From assembly GCA_030442055.1 (NCBI GenBank), contig JAUJEB010000004.1, forward strand, positions 248,001 to 312,000: a stretch of DNA of 64,000 bases, written 5' to 3'. A program made the translations under genes and the position numbers. Below, one piece after another: positions 8,391-16,924 of this stretch (position 1 is the first letter of the stretch; every line of letters starts with the position of its first letter). The notes below the pieces were generated by a model, which ran no database searches, was not told where the DNA came from, and worked only from the letters and a program-made list of their open reading frames with translations. Origin of the DNA: Agaribacillus aureus (lineage in GTDB: Bacteria > Bacteroidota > Bacteroidia > Cytophagales > Cyclobacteriaceae).

Positions 8391-9239
8391 ATGTATTTAG
8401 AATTCACAGAAGATAAGTTTAACTCAATTTTTCGATTAACCAACGAATTGGATCAAATTACCAGTGAGCACATGCTTCAAAATGGATTGATCGCCATTTT
8501 ATGGAACAGAAATAGCCGGGATGTGACCTTTTACGTAGATAACATCCCCATTACTTTAAAACCGGGTCAGATCACAACCAGCACGTACTTACAGAAAGTA
8601 TCATTTCAGGGGACCGGCGACTCCTTAACAGCTTTTATGTTTAACAGAGCATTCTATTGCATTCAGGATCATGATCACGAAGTTTCTTGCAATGGAATCA
8701 TATTTTTTGGCACACAGGATATTCCCATTATCACCCTGGATGAAACAGAAGTAAAAAAAATTGACTCGCTTTATACGGTTTTCATAGATGAATTTGGCAC
8801 AAAAGATAACATTCAGGGAGAAATGCTGCGGATGCTTTTAAAGCGGCTGATAATTATGTGTACCCGAATCGCCAAGAAACAATTAATCACCAAAGATCTT
8901 AGCAATTCCAATATTGATATGATTCGCAAATTTAATGTTTTGGTAGATACCCATTTTAAAACCAAGAAACAGGTGAGTGATTATGCCGACATGTTAAACA
9001 AGTCGCCCAAGACCCTTTCCAACTATTTTCTTCTTTACAACAAAAAGTCACCACTCCAGATCATCCACGAAAGAATTGTACTGGAAGCGCGACGTTTGCT
9101 TACTTTTACAGATATGACCGCCAAGGAAATTGCGTATGAATTAGGTTTTAATGACGTCACCGTATTCAGCAAAATGTTTAAAAAAATTACCGGTTCCCCG
9201 CCTTCCGACTTCAAAAAATCTCAAAAAGTCCTCAATTAG
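8391..9239 (+). CDS. AraC-family transcriptional regulator
   Basis: The 282-residue protein has an N-terminal sensory half of about 170 residues with cupin-like strands (YVDNIPITLKPGQITTST) and a C-terminal AraC DNA-binding domain (MTAKEIAYELGFNDVTVFSK then MFKKITGSPPSDFK). It resembles the regulator at 5060-5941 in size and in the DNA-binding domain, so the two may be paralogues. The AhpD-like and cupredoxin genes start 113 bases downstream and are the most likely targets. The 250 bases upstream contain short CCGG inverted repeats but no clear promoter box. Confidence 0.9.
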   Translation: MYLEFTEDKFNSIFRLTNELDQITSEHMLQNGLIAILWNRNSRDVTFYVDNIPITLKPGQITTSTYLQKVSFQGTGDSLTAFMFNRAFYCIQDHDHEVSCNGIIFFGTQDIPIITLDETEVKKIDSLYTVFIDEFGTKDNIQGEMLRMLLKRLIIMCTRIAKKQLITKDLSNSNIDMIRKFNVLVDTHFKTKKQVSDYADMLNKSPKTLSNYFLLYNKKSPLQIIHERIVLEARRLLTFTDMTAKEIAYELGFNDVTVFSKMFKKITGSPPSDFKKSQKVLN

Positions 9240-9352
9240 GGAATAATTGACAACCCTTAGGGAAATGTGACCTGTCACCGGCAAAGCTTAGCGCCGTAAA
9301 ATTGTATCAAAGGTTGAATAAATAATTTTAAAAACTTTAAAAGATACAAAAA

Positions 9353-9901
9353 ATGACACAATTTTCAGTTCCCACAAGAGAAGAGGTCTCAGCAAATAAC
9401 CAGGCCATCTTCGATAATCTTCAAAAAGGATTAGGTTTTGTTCCCAATCTGTATGCTACCTATGCTTATTCAGATACTGCTTTGGGTGATTATCTGGCTT
9501 TACAGAACCGAAAAAGTTCTTTGAAGGCAAAAGAGCGGGAGGTAATTAATCTGGTAGTGAGCCAGGTAAATGATTGTAGATATTGCCAAAGCGCGCATAC
9601 AGCCCTTGGTAAAATGAACGGTTTTACTGAAGAACAAATTCTTGAGATCCGTTCAGGTGCTGCCTCTTTTGATGAAAAATTGGATGCTTTGGCAAAATTC
9701 GTAAAAAACATCACCGTTAACCGCAGCAAACCAGATGCAAAAGTGGCAGAAAACTTTTTCGCTGCCGGTTACACCAAAGAGAATCTTGTTGATGTTATCA
9801 TCGTTATCGGTGACAAGATCATCAGCAATTTCATACACGGCGTTACACAAATTCCTATCGACTTTCCTTTAGCGCCCGAATTAGAAACAGAAACCGTTTA
9901 A
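9353..9901 (+). CDS. Carboxymuconolactone decarboxylase/AhpD-like protein
   Basis: This 182-residue protein belongs to the CMD/AhpD superfamily. The redox motif C-R-Y-C-Q-S-A-H at about residues 76-83 has the two cysteines and histidine that in AhpD relatives support alkylhydroperoxidase activity. The N-terminal FSVPTREEVSANNQAIFDNL and LGFVPNLYATYAYS are typical of the uncharacterised peroxidase-related subgroup. It acts in the cytoplasm. A cupredoxin-like secreted protein follows after 19 bases, forming a tight pair, and a peroxiredoxin-like gene is close by, pointing to oxidative or electrophile stress. Confidence 0.88.
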   Translation: MTQFSVPTREEVSANNQAIFDNLQKGLGFVPNLYATYAYSDTALGDYLALQNRKSSLKAKEREVINLVVSQVNDCRYCQSAHTALGKMNGFTEEQILEIRSGAASFDEKLDALAKFVKNITVNRSKPDAKVAENFFAAGYTKENLVDVIIVIGDKIISNFIHGVTQIPIDFPLAPELETETV

Positions 9902-9920
9902 TTTTAACATTTATATAGTG

Positions 9921-10292
9921 ATGCAAAAAATCAAAATTTTAGGAGTGGTAGCTGCGCTAATGATAAGCTTTGCCACCCTGGCACAGGATAAAGTGGAAAC
10001 CGTTAAGCTGGAACAAACTACCGGCGAGTTTACCACCAAAACATTGAAAGTGAAGCCTGGAACTTATGTTTTTGAAGTATCCAATAGCAATGTAGATCAC
10101 GAGGTTGGATTTGTATTAGCACCTAAAAAAGCTAATATCGAAGCGAAGGATCACATCCAAAAGGCCTACTTATCAAAAACCATCAATACCGGAGAAACAG
10201 CTTCCTCACAGGAAGTAACGTTGGAAAAGGGCGAGTATGTTTACTTCTGTCCGTTAAACCCAACACCGCAATATACGTTGATTGTTGAGTGA
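9921..10292 (+). CDS. Secreted cupredoxin-like protein, degenerate copper site
   Basis: The 123-residue protein has a signal peptide (MQKIKILGVVAALMISFATLAQ) and a single cupredoxin-like beta-sandwich. The start is the ATG at 9921 rather than the GTG immediately before it. A first ligand-like histidine is present in NVDHEVGF and the cysteine in YFCPLNP. However, the histidine normally found a few residues after the cysteine is asparagine, and no methionine follows, since the chain ends QYTLIVE. Classical type 1 copper binding is therefore doubtful. It is paired with the AhpD-like gene and ends at a strong terminator. Confidence 0.8.
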   Translation: MQKIKILGVVAALMISFATLAQDKVETVKLEQTTGEFTTKTLKVKPGTYVFEVSNSNVDHEVGFVLAPKKANIEAKDHIQKAYLSKTINTGETASSQEVTLEKGEYVYFCPLNPTPQYTLIVE

Positions 10293-10299
10293 CCATACG

Positions 10300-10336
10300 A
10301 CATAGGCTTTGAGACTACTCAAAGTCTATGTTTTTT
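10300..10336 (+). terminator. Rho-independent terminator after the cupredoxin gene
   Basis: The arms ACATAGGCTTTGAG and CTCAAAGTCTATGT form a 14-base-pair stem with one G-T pair and a four-base loop, followed directly by a run of six T. It closes the AhpD/cupredoxin transcript. Confidence 0.9.
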
Positions 10337-10386
10337 CCTTTGTTACCTTTAATGGGCATATTCTTGCACGTTAAAATAATCTTATT

Positions 10387-11061
10387 ATGAAAACCCCTAT
10401 TAATACAGAACAACAAACAACCCTAAAAGCCGATCTTGATGCCAGACGTATTTCCTGGGAGGCCAAAGCCCCGGAAGCAATAAAGACCATTTACCAGGAA
10501 GGCGTTTTGGCTGTCGAACAGGGAGGCACTACGCGCAAGGCACTTCAACCCGGCCATAAAGCAATAGATTTTATACTCAGCAATGCCAATGGTAATACGG
10601 TACACTTGTATGAGGTACTAAAACAAGGCCCGGTGGTTCTCACCTGGTATCGCGGTGGCTGGTGCCCGTATTGCAACATTACCTTGCGGCATTTGCAGCA
10701 ACATCTACCCGATTTTAAAAAGGCCGGGGCTAATCTAATTGCCCTTACGCCGGAATTACCTGACAATTCTCTTTCCACACAGGAGAAAAACCAGCTGCAA
10801 TTTGAGGTGCTGAGCGATATAAACAACGAAGTAGCCAGAAAATATGGTATCGTATTTAAACTTACCGACGAGGTTGCCGATACCTATAGACAATCTTTCA
10901 GCCTCGAAGCGTACAATGGTAACGATAATAATGAACTACCACTGGCTGCCACCTATGTGATCGACCGGGAAGGTATTATTCGTTACGCCTTTTTAGACGC
11001 CGAATATCGCAACCGCGCCGAACCCGGTGACATCCTGGATGTCCTTAAAGCATTAAAATAA
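10387..11061 (+). CDS. Peroxiredoxin-like (AhpC/TSA) family protein
   Basis: The 224-residue protein has a helical N-terminal extension of about 55 residues and then a thioredoxin-fold AhpC/TSA domain (GHKAIDFILSNANGN, then TWYRGGWCPYCNITLRHLQ). The W-C-P-Y-C motif at the first helix holds the candidate peroxidatic or redox-active cysteines. The C-terminal part keeps TYVIDREGIIRYAF. This matches the peroxiredoxin-like subgroup whose members reduce peroxides or act as bacterioferritin-comigratory-type proteins. It is cytoplasmic. It lies between two terminators and is probably transcribed alone. Confidence 0.88.
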   Translation: MKTPINTEQQTTLKADLDARRISWEAKAPEAIKTIYQEGVLAVEQGGTTRKALQPGHKAIDFILSNANGNTVHLYEVLKQGPVVLTWYRGGWCPYCNITLRHLQQHLPDFKKAGANLIALTPELPDNSLSTQEKNQLQFEVLSDINNEVARKYGIVFKLTDEVADTYRQSFSLEAYNGNDNNELPLAATYVIDREGIIRYAFLDAEYRNRAEPGDILDVLKALK

Positions 11062-11148
11062 GCTGCTAAAAGAAAATTGATGTTGCCAACAGGTGATGAA
11101 ACGCTCGTTTGTCACTACGGTATCAATCCAAATAACCTTTCCTCCAAT

Positions 11149-11168
11149 GGGCTCAAACGAGCCTTTTT
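11149..11168 (+). terminator. Short terminator-like hairpin
   Basis: The stem GGCTC/GAGCC with loop AAAC is followed by TTTTT. It lies about 90 bases after the peroxiredoxin-like gene and would end that transcript before the immunity-like cluster. Confidence 0.6.
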
Positions 11169-11233
11169 GTATTTTGGCTGTTCCCAATTCCAGGGATCAT
11201 GCGGGAAATGAGTAACTTTTCGGGTGTAGAATT

Positions 11234-11270
11234 TAAAATAAAAAAACGCTAAGTGTAGAAAATTATCCAC
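11234..11270 (+). repeat. Repeat element copy A (diverged)
   Basis: It reads TAAAATAAAAAAACGCT followed by GTGTAGAAAATTATCCAC. It shares the A-rich leader and the GTAGA core with the copies at 11800 and 12373, but the right arm of the palindrome has diverged. It lies 40 bases before the SUKH gene. Confidence 0.55.
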
Positions 11271-11310
11271 TCAGTGGACTTTTCTTTGTGGAAGTTTTGA
11301 ATAACAGACT

Positions 11311-11766
11311 ATGGTCAATTTTTTAGAAATAGAAGAACCGATTAACGAGACCAGGATAAGAGAATTAGAAAGTAAGTTGAATCTTAATTTTCCGACTTCA
11401 TATAGAAATCATTTGCTAAAATTTAACGGAGGGCGCTGTAAGCCTAACGTTTTTAATTTTGAAGAAGAAGGTAAAAAGGAAAAATCTTTTATTGATTGGT
11501 TTTTAGCTGTCCATGATGGTGAATATGACAATCTTGAAGATTACTTTAATACCTACAAGATAGAAGAAAAAAGGATGCCCGACGCAGTTTTTCCAATAGC
11601 ACATGATCCAGGTGGAAACTTAATATGCATGGATTCAAACGACGGTAGCATTCATTTTTGGGATCATGAAAAAGAAGTAGATTATAACCAATCGGATGAC
11701 AGTGATAGAACAAATCTTTATTTTGTGGCGAGAAACCTGAATGACTTTATGTCCAGCTTAGAATAG
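11311..11766 (+). CDS. SMI1/KNR4 (SUKH) family immunity-like protein
   Basis: The 151-residue protein shows the SUKH pattern: an N-terminal helix with LESKLNLNFPTSYRNHLLKF and NGG, a central PIAHDPGGNLICMD and an IHFWDHEKE strand, then the final helix NLNDFMSSL. In bacteria SUKH proteins are often immunity proteins against polymorphic or contact-dependent nuclease toxins, usually encoded just after the toxin. No toxin gene is next to it here. It is the first of three small AT-rich genes separated by copies of a palindromic repeat, which suggests a remnant or collected array of immunity genes. Cytoplasmic. Confidence 0.85.
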   Translation: MVNFLEIEEPINETRIRELESKLNLNFPTSYRNHLLKFNGGRCKPNVFNFEEEGKKEKSFIDWFLAVHDGEYDNLEDYFNTYKIEEKRMPDAVFPIAHDPGGNLICMDSNDGSIHFWDHEKEVDYNQSDDSDRTNLYFVARNLNDFMSSLE

Positions 11767-11799
11767 GAATAAAATGGTAAAAGATATCTCCTTCAGGCG

Positions 11800-11840
11800 T
11801 AAAATAAAAAAATCGCTCTGATTGTAGAGAATTCTACACC
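11800..11840 (+). repeat. Repeat element copy B (perfect palindrome)
   Basis: It reads TAAAATAAAAAAATCGCT followed by GTAGAGAATTCTAC (11824-11837) and ACC. The palindrome has perfect five-base arms GTAGA/TCTAC. It lies between the SUKH and DMP19 genes. A short open frame crosses it and ends at 11888 with the residues MYPSTFIK, possibly the tail of a lost coding sequence. Confidence 0.65.
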
Positions 11841-11895
11841 AAAGGGAGGTTAAATAAGCAAATGTATCCAAGCACATTTATCAAATAACTATTTT

Positions 11896-12363
11896 ATGAA
11901 TTACGAGGAGTTAATTAATGAACAGTTTAATGCGTGTGTGGTGGGTATTGATGAAGAAATGCTTTCGAATAAGGAAAGTTGGTATGACTATGTAATAAGT
12001 CTACCAACCCATTTAAGAATAGTTTATACTATTGTCATCTTGCATCAACAAGTCTTCAATGGAGGGTTTCACCAATACTTTTTCAATTCCTATGGTATGT
12101 TTGGCTACTTGACATTAGATTCTTTAAAAACCATTAACGCAAGCTTTACATTGAAGCTATTAAAAAAAGTTTTAGATAGAGTTAATGATGGGGGTTGGGA
12201 CATTGAAACGTTTAAAGATAAAGCATTTAACAGAAAGATAGATAAAATTGTAAACTTTGATAATGAGTTGGGTAATTATCTCGACAAGTGTGATGATGTG
12301 TATTATGACGCTGAAGAAGATCTACTATTGCTACTGGGAAATTATCTAAAAAGTATAAAGTAG
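11896..12363 (+). CDS. DMP19/DUF4375 family protein, possible immunity protein
   Basis: The 155-residue protein carries the family hallmark QVFNGGFHQYFFNSYG at about residues 53-68, preceded by LPTHLRIVYTIVILHQ and followed by acidic helices ending EEDLLLLLGNYLKSI. DMP19-type proteins are acidic; the viral founder is a DNA mimic, and bacterial DUF4375 members often occur in immunity gene clusters. Its role here is inferred from context: it sits between SUKH and another small protein, with repeat copies on both sides. Base composition is more AT-rich than in the flanking metabolic genes. Confidence 0.8.
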   Translation: MNYEELINEQFNACVVGIDEEMLSNKESWYDYVISLPTHLRIVYTIVILHQQVFNGGFHQYFFNSYGMFGYLTLDSLKTINASFTLKLLKKVLDRVNDGGWDIETFKDKAFNRKIDKIVNFDNELGNYLDKCDDVYYDAEEDLLLLLGNYLKSIK

Positions 12364-12372
12364 TATATCTCT

Positions 12373-12416
12373 TCAAAATCAAAAGTAATGATCATGAGTG
12401 TGGAAAATTCTACACC
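12373..12416 (+). repeat. Repeat element copy C
   Basis: It contains TCAAAATCAAAAG and then GTGTGGAAAATTCTACACC, an imperfect version of the palindrome in copy B. The bases just upstream (AGTATATCTCTTCA) resemble those before copy B (AGATATCTCCTTCA), so the repeated unit is longer than the palindrome. Confidence 0.6.
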
Positions 12417-12428
12417 AAGAGGAGTTAA

Positions 12429-12527
12429 GTACCTTCACTTGGGCGATTTTTGAGAGGTGGACAAATCGGTAATGTTCCATTGGCTAGTGATGATTTAAAT
12501 CAAGCGACTCATTTTTTAATTAGATAG
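12429..12527 (+). pseudogene. Possible C-terminal remnant of a lost coding sequence
   Basis: Between repeat copy C and the next immunity-like gene, a 32-codon open stretch ends with GGQIGNVPLASDDLNQATHF, three more residues and a stop at 12527. There is no start codon at its 5' end. The composition is protein-like, and its place just ahead of an immunity-like gene is where the end of a toxin would be expected. A family is not identified and the call is tentative. Confidence 0.3.
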
Positions 12528-12528
12528 T

Positions 12529-12900
12529 ATGCAGAACTCAGAATTATATAGAAGAGGCTTTGTTGTCCCTCTTAGTGAATTTGCGGAAAAAGCTCTTTCA
12601 AATAATGCTGTTGAAGAAAGTACGACAGTTCAGTTTTATGAATTGTCAAATGATAAAGTATTTGAAGGATTATGGGAGAAGGGATTATTTGAATCTATCA
12701 ATAGACATTTAGGTACCGTGATAGATGATTATGAAGAGGAAAAAGTTGAAGCCCAAAGTTTACCTTCATTAAGAAAGATTATAAAAGAGTTCCTGGGATC
12801 AGCAAAAATTGATTTTTTGGAAAGGGAGGCTGTTTCGGAATTATTAAGATTATGTGATATTGCTATTGAAAATAATCGCTCAGTATTCTTTATTCTTTAA
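12529..12900 (+). CDS. Small acidic protein, possible immunity protein
   Basis: The 123-residue protein starts one base after the stop of the preceding remnant. It is acidic and mainly helical (FEGLWEKGLFESINRHLG, then DDYEEEKVEAQSL, then FLEREAVSELLRLCDIAIE). I do not recognise a named family. Size, acidity, AT-rich composition and position as the third small gene in the repeat-punctuated cluster are consistent with an immunity protein, but that is inference. Confidence 0.6.
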   Translation: MQNSELYRRGFVVPLSEFAEKALSNNAVEESTTVQFYELSNDKVFEGLWEKGLFESINRHLGTVIDDYEEEKVEAQSLPSLRKIIKEFLGSAKIDFLEREAVSELLRLCDIAIENNRSVFFIL

Positions 12901-13276
12901 TGATGGAACCAACGATAAAATATTTAAGTCCCTTTTAGGTATAGAATCCACTATATCAAACTATCCATTTTAGAACGAAAACGAGGCATTTGAATGCCGG
13001 ATCTCATCCAAAATCGCAATCAAGGAATATCCTCAAACCAGGAATAATTTTATTTTTCAACATTTCAGGTAATGGACCATGGCCGGCTTTCTTAATTGTA
13101 TGAGTTGCACGGGACCACTTGTTTTGGATATTTACCAAAGAAATAGCCATTAAAACTCACATGACAATGGTGTAATTATTGCTACCTTGATAAATTTAAA
13201 TATCCAATGGTTATATTTGTAAATTAACATTTACCAGGTAAACTGGTTTTTCCAGTCTAGGACTTAACTTAAACGC
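12901..13276. other. Intergenic stretch with degenerate repeat and promoter
   Basis: These 376 bases contain a weak copy of the cluster repeat near 12940 (GTATAGAATCCACTATA), no convincing reading frame, and the putative promoter and palindromes of the sialidase-like gene at 13187-13242. Confidence 0.4.
13187..13242 (+). promoter_or_regulatory. Candidate promoter and palindromes for the sialidase-like gene
   Basis: A TATATTTG box (13212-13219) fits the Bacteroidota -7 consensus TAnnTTTG, with a TTG 22 bases upstream, a little far from optimal. Two small palindromes overlap the likely transcription start: GTAAAT-TAAC-ATTTAC (13219-13234) and TTTACC-A-GGTAAA (13230-13242). They could bind a regulator. 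Confidence 0.5.
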
Positions 13277-14566
13277 ATGCAAAATTCAGCGCGTATTTTG
13301 GTTGTAGGGCTTGTTTTAATCTGCCTGCATCATATCACCACCGGCCAGCAAATAGAGGTATTATATGAAAAGAAGCTGGATCTTGGACTGTCAGACAAAA
13401 TACTGGTAGAAAATCATCTAACCTATGATCCCAACAATCCGGATCACCTGTTAATTTCAGGGATGTTCGTAAATACAGAGGATCCGGATGAATATGGCGA
13501 TTTCTCTGTATTATCCGAGGATAATGGCAAATCCTGGAAGTATCTGAAAGTGTTTGATGTCGCCCAGGGCGCCGATCCATGGTGCGCCATTACCAGTACG
13601 GGCACAGCCATTTGCACGGTGTTGGGACTCGAAAAATTGTATGTTTACCGGTCCGAAGATGGCGGGAAAAACTGGCAGGACGAAGCCGTTGACCTGGGAA
13701 AATACCACGATCACCAGACCATGGCAGTCGATTTCGAAAGGAATGTGATTTACCTGGTTTCTATCAAGGGCAATAAGATTTATGTGAATAAATCCGAAGA
13801 TGACGGGTTGACATTTCCATCTCCCACCTCTTTTCGTTTCAGCAACCTGGGCAGTAATACCATGACACCGGTTGTCTTATCGGACGGCACCTTGCTCGTG
13901 TCATTTACCAACTTTAACCGTCCTGCTATTGGTCAACCGAGAAACGGCGGGAGGGTACAACTTTCAAAAACGCTAAGCTGGTTACTGCCCAGCAAAGATC
14001 AGGGTAATAGTTTTGCGACACCACTGTTCATTTCCGAATCCTGTGAGGCCGGATTTCCGGTACTTGCCGTTGACCAGTCCGACGCTACTTTCAAGGACAG
14101 GCTTTATTACGTATGTTCTTCACAAAGTGACAACATGATCCTATCTCACTATTCAGACACAAAGGGAAAATCCTGGTCTTTTCCTGTCAAGGTTAAACAA
14201 TACCATCACCTCCCCCGTCATAAAAGAAACCCGTTTACGGGGACCCCACAGGTCACCGTCAATAATCAGGGGATTGTTGGTGTAATTTGGCAGGACAGAA
14301 TGGAAGACGCCAAAGGCAATTGCCAATATCTTTATTTCACCGCCTCCATCGACGGGGGTAAAACCTATCTCCCACCAGTACAGGTTTCCACCAAACCTTC
14401 CTGTATGGAAATTGACCAAAACCACTGGGCCGGGGCACGGTATAAGTCCGGAGGTGATTACACAGGATTCGTAGCCAAACCAAACGGTAATTTTCAGGCG
14501 GTATGGGCCGACAGCCGGGGAGAAATCTCCCAATTATATATGGCCGAAATAACTGTCGGCAAATAA
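13277..14566 (+). CDS. Secreted BNR/Asp-box repeat protein, sialidase-like fold
   Basis: The 429-residue protein has a signal peptide (MQNSARILVVGLVLICLHHI, cleavage near TTGQ) and a six-bladed beta-propeller signature: Asp-box motifs such as SEDNGKSWKYL, SEDGGKNWQDE, SEDDGLTFPSP, TKGKSWSFP and SIDGGKTYLPP recur through its length. This fold is shared by exo-alpha-sialidases and other secreted glycoside hydrolases or binding proteins. I do not see a complete sialidase catalytic set, so the activity is open. It is exported and has no sorting domain. It is convergent with recQ. Confidence 0.82.
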   Translation: MQNSARILVVGLVLICLHHITTGQQIEVLYEKKLDLGLSDKILVENHLTYDPNNPDHLLISGMFVNTEDPDEYGDFSVLSEDNGKSWKYLKVFDVAQGADPWCAITSTGTAICTVLGLEKLYVYRSEDGGKNWQDEAVDLGKYHDHQTMAVDFERNVIYLVSIKGNKIYVNKSEDDGLTFPSPTSFRFSNLGSNTMTPVVLSDGTLLVSFTNFNRPAIGQPRNGGRVQLSKTLSWLLPSKDQGNSFATPLFISESCEAGFPVLAVDQSDATFKDRLYYVCSSQSDNMILSHYSDTKGKSWSFPVKVKQYHHLPRHKRNPFTGTPQVTVNNQGIVGVIWQDRMEDAKGNCQYLYFTASIDGGKTYLPPVQVSTKPSCMEIDQNHWAGARYKSGGDYTGFVAKPNGNFQAVWADSRGEISQLYMAEITVGK

Positions 14567-14586
14567 CAGCCCTGGTATCAAAGTCA

Positions 14587-16803
14587 TCAACGATCAGCCT
14601 TGCCTTCCGGCGAAGTCTGTACGCCTTGCTTTTTCAAATATTCAACATGAGCGATAGCCATGCGGATTTGACCGTAGGTGATCTCTTCAGGTAAATTTTC
14701 TTTCAAAGGTTTTAATCCCTGGTCCAAATACTGTGACGATTTGGCTGTGATGGTGTCAAGCAATTGCTGGCTCATAACCTCTTCAATTTTAATTTCCCCA
14801 TATTGAATCAACCTAGCCATATGAGATTCAATAGTCGTCACTGTTAACAGGCGACGCCCTGCAATATCTTTTATGGGCAATCCCTTCCTGAAATATTGCA
14901 ACGTATCAAGGTGTGTATCCGATAAACCGGGTGCCTCTCTCCGCACGCGTTTTGTTCTGGCGATCTGAGAACGGTTACCAGACAGGTTATGTTCAACACA
15001 ATAGTTTTGAATAAGTCTGATAATGGCACCACCATAGCGATTTACCTTTACCCGCCCAAATCCGCTGATTCCATACAATTGCTCCTCCTGAAGCGGCAGG
15101 TAAGTTGCCAGCTCTTTGAGAGTGGCATCGGACAGAATCATGTATGGCGGCAGATCCTGGGCAATGGCCAGCTCCTTTCGCAACTGTGACAACTGATTGT
15201 ATAACGCTTGCTCATAAGCTTTATCGGCCCCCTCATCCCCGGAGGTGTGTAAGGAAACATGCTGCAAATAGCTTAGCTTTACTTTCTCTTCTCCCTTTAA
15301 GACTTTCCAGCTTTTATCGGTTAATTTCAAAACCGGATACATGCCAGTTTCCATCTCCAGATAATTTTGACTAACCAGGGCGGAAATATAATGTTTCCAT
15401 TCATGCTTTGACAGGTGAGCTCCTTTTCCAAAAGTCTTCAGATTTCGTTCCGGCTGTTTAATTTTCTGTGACCTGGAACCTCTCAAAAAATCAATGACGT
15501 AACTGGTACCAAACCGTTGGTTTAGCCTGGCCACCGCTGACAGGGCCAGTTGAGCAATCACGGTGCCATCAAAGGTTTTCACTGTATTAAGACAGGTATC
15601 ACAAGCCCCACATTGATCAGGAAAATCTTCATCAAAATAGCGCAGCAGGAATTGCCGGCGACAGCTGGTTGTTTCACAAAACCTCGCCATCGTCTCCAGC
15701 TTGTTACTCATAATACGGGTTTGTTCCTCATTACCTTCAATAGCAATGAAGTATCGCAATCTAGCTACATCGCCATAGCTGTAAAACAACAGCGCCTTAC
15801 TGGGCAGACCATCCCTTCCCGCTCTGCCGGTTTCCTGGTAATAGCCTTCAATATTTTTAGGCAGGTCCATGTGAATAACATAACGAACATTCGATTTGTC
15901 GATGCCCATACCAAAAGCAATGGTGGCAACAATGATTTTGACATCATCCTTGATAAAGGCATCCTGGCTCTCATTTTTCTGCTGAACATCCAGGCCGGCG
16001 TGATAGGGCTTGGCTGAAAAACCATCCAGCACAAGCCTTTCTGCCAATTGTTCGGTAGACTTGCGGCTCAGGCAATAAATAATGCCCGATTCTTCCCGTT
16101 GCTCATTCAGAAATTGCAAAAGGCGATCATATTGCTGGTTCTTGGGAACTACGTGGTATTGGATATTTTCTCTGTTGAAACTGGATATAAATACTTTTGG
16201 ATCGTCGAGTTTTAATTTTTCCAGTATATCCTGCCTTGTCAGTTTATCGGCCGTTGCCGTAAGTGCCATCACCGGAAACTCCTGCTGCAACAATGCTTTC
16301 AGCGTTCCTAGCTTCCGGTATTCCGGCCGGAAATCATGTCCCCACTGCGAAATACAATGCGCCTCATCAATGGCTACCAGCGAAATAGGTTGTTTTTTCA
16401 GAAAAGCTACAAAGGAAGTGTCGGAAAACAATCTTTCCGGCGCCATATAAAGCAGCTTGACCCCTCCCTGCTTTACCTGCCGGAGAATTTCCTCTTGCTC
16501 GGCGTATTCCTGGGTGGAATTTATAAAGGCGGCATTGACGCCATTCTGCCTGAGGCTTTCGACCTGGTCTTTCATCAAGGCTATCAACGGAGAGATCACC
16601 AACGTTAATCCCGAAGCCATTAATGCGGGGATCTGATAGCATAGCGATTTTCCCCCTCCGGTTGGCATTAGTACCAGGGTATCTTTCTTTCCGACAATAC
16701 TGTCAATAATAGCCTCCTGGTTCCCTCGAAATGCCGCATAACCAAAAACATCGCTGAGTATTTCCTGGGGTTTTTTAGGGGAATCGGTTAAATTATCGCT
16801 CAT
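14587..16803 (-). CDS. recQ: ATP-dependent DNA helicase RecQ
   Basis: The 738-residue protein is a complete RecQ helicase. The Walker A motif ([16 protein letters not shown]) is near residue 50 and the DEAH box ([20 protein letters not shown]) near 145. Motif VI reads [10 protein letters not shown]. The zinc-binding RQC region ([10 protein letters not shown], then CGACDTCL) and an HRDC domain ([19 protein letters not shown]) follow. A C-terminal helix-turn-helix extension is longer than in E. coli RecQ (about 610 residues) and common in Bacteroidota. RecQ unwinds recombination and replication intermediates. It is transcribed divergently from the LuxR-type membrane regulator. Confidence 0.97.
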   Translation of the reverse strand: MSDNLTDSPKKPQEILSDVFGYAAFRGNQEAIIDSIVGKKDTLVLMPTGGGKSLCYQIPALMASGLTLVISPLIALMKDQVESLRQNGVNAAFINSTQEYAEQEEILRQVKQGGVKLLYMAPERLFSDTSFVAFLKKQPISLVAIDEAHCISQWGHDFRPEYRKLGTLKALLQQEFPVMALTATADKLTRQDILEKLKLDDPKVFISSFNRENIQYHVVPKNQQYDRLLQFLNEQREESGIIYCLSRKSTEQLAERLVLDGFSAKPYHAGLDVQQKNESQDAFIKDDVKIIVATIAFGMGIDKSNVRYVIHMDLPKNIEGYYQETGRAGRDGLPSKALLFYSYGDVARLRYFIAIEGNEEQTRIMSNKLETMARFCETTSCRRQFLLRYFDEDFPDQCGACDTCLNTVKTFDGTVIAQLALSAVARLNQRFGTSYVIDFLRGSRSQKIKQPERNLKTFGKGAHLSKHEWKHYISALVSQNYLEMETGMYPVLKLTDKSWKVLKGEEKVKLSYLQHVSLHTSGDEGADKAYEQALYNQLSQLRKELAIAQDLPPYMILSDATLKELATYLPLQEEQLYGISGFGRVKVNRYGGAIIRLIQNYCVEHNLSGNRSQIARTKRVRREAPGLSDTHLDTLQYFRKGLPIKDIAGRRLLTVTTIESHMARLIQYGEIKIEEVMSQQLLDTITAKSSQYLDQGLKPLKENLPEEITYGQIRMAIAHVEYLKKQGVQTSPEGKADR

Positions 16804-16924
16804 AAACTAAAAAAATAATCAATTAAACGGGAAAGATTTCAGGTTGATCCTGTCATCAGTTTCTATCCCATACCTAAAAATAAAAAAAGACCATGCCTTT
16901 AGCGGTAAAATAATTAATTTTCTC

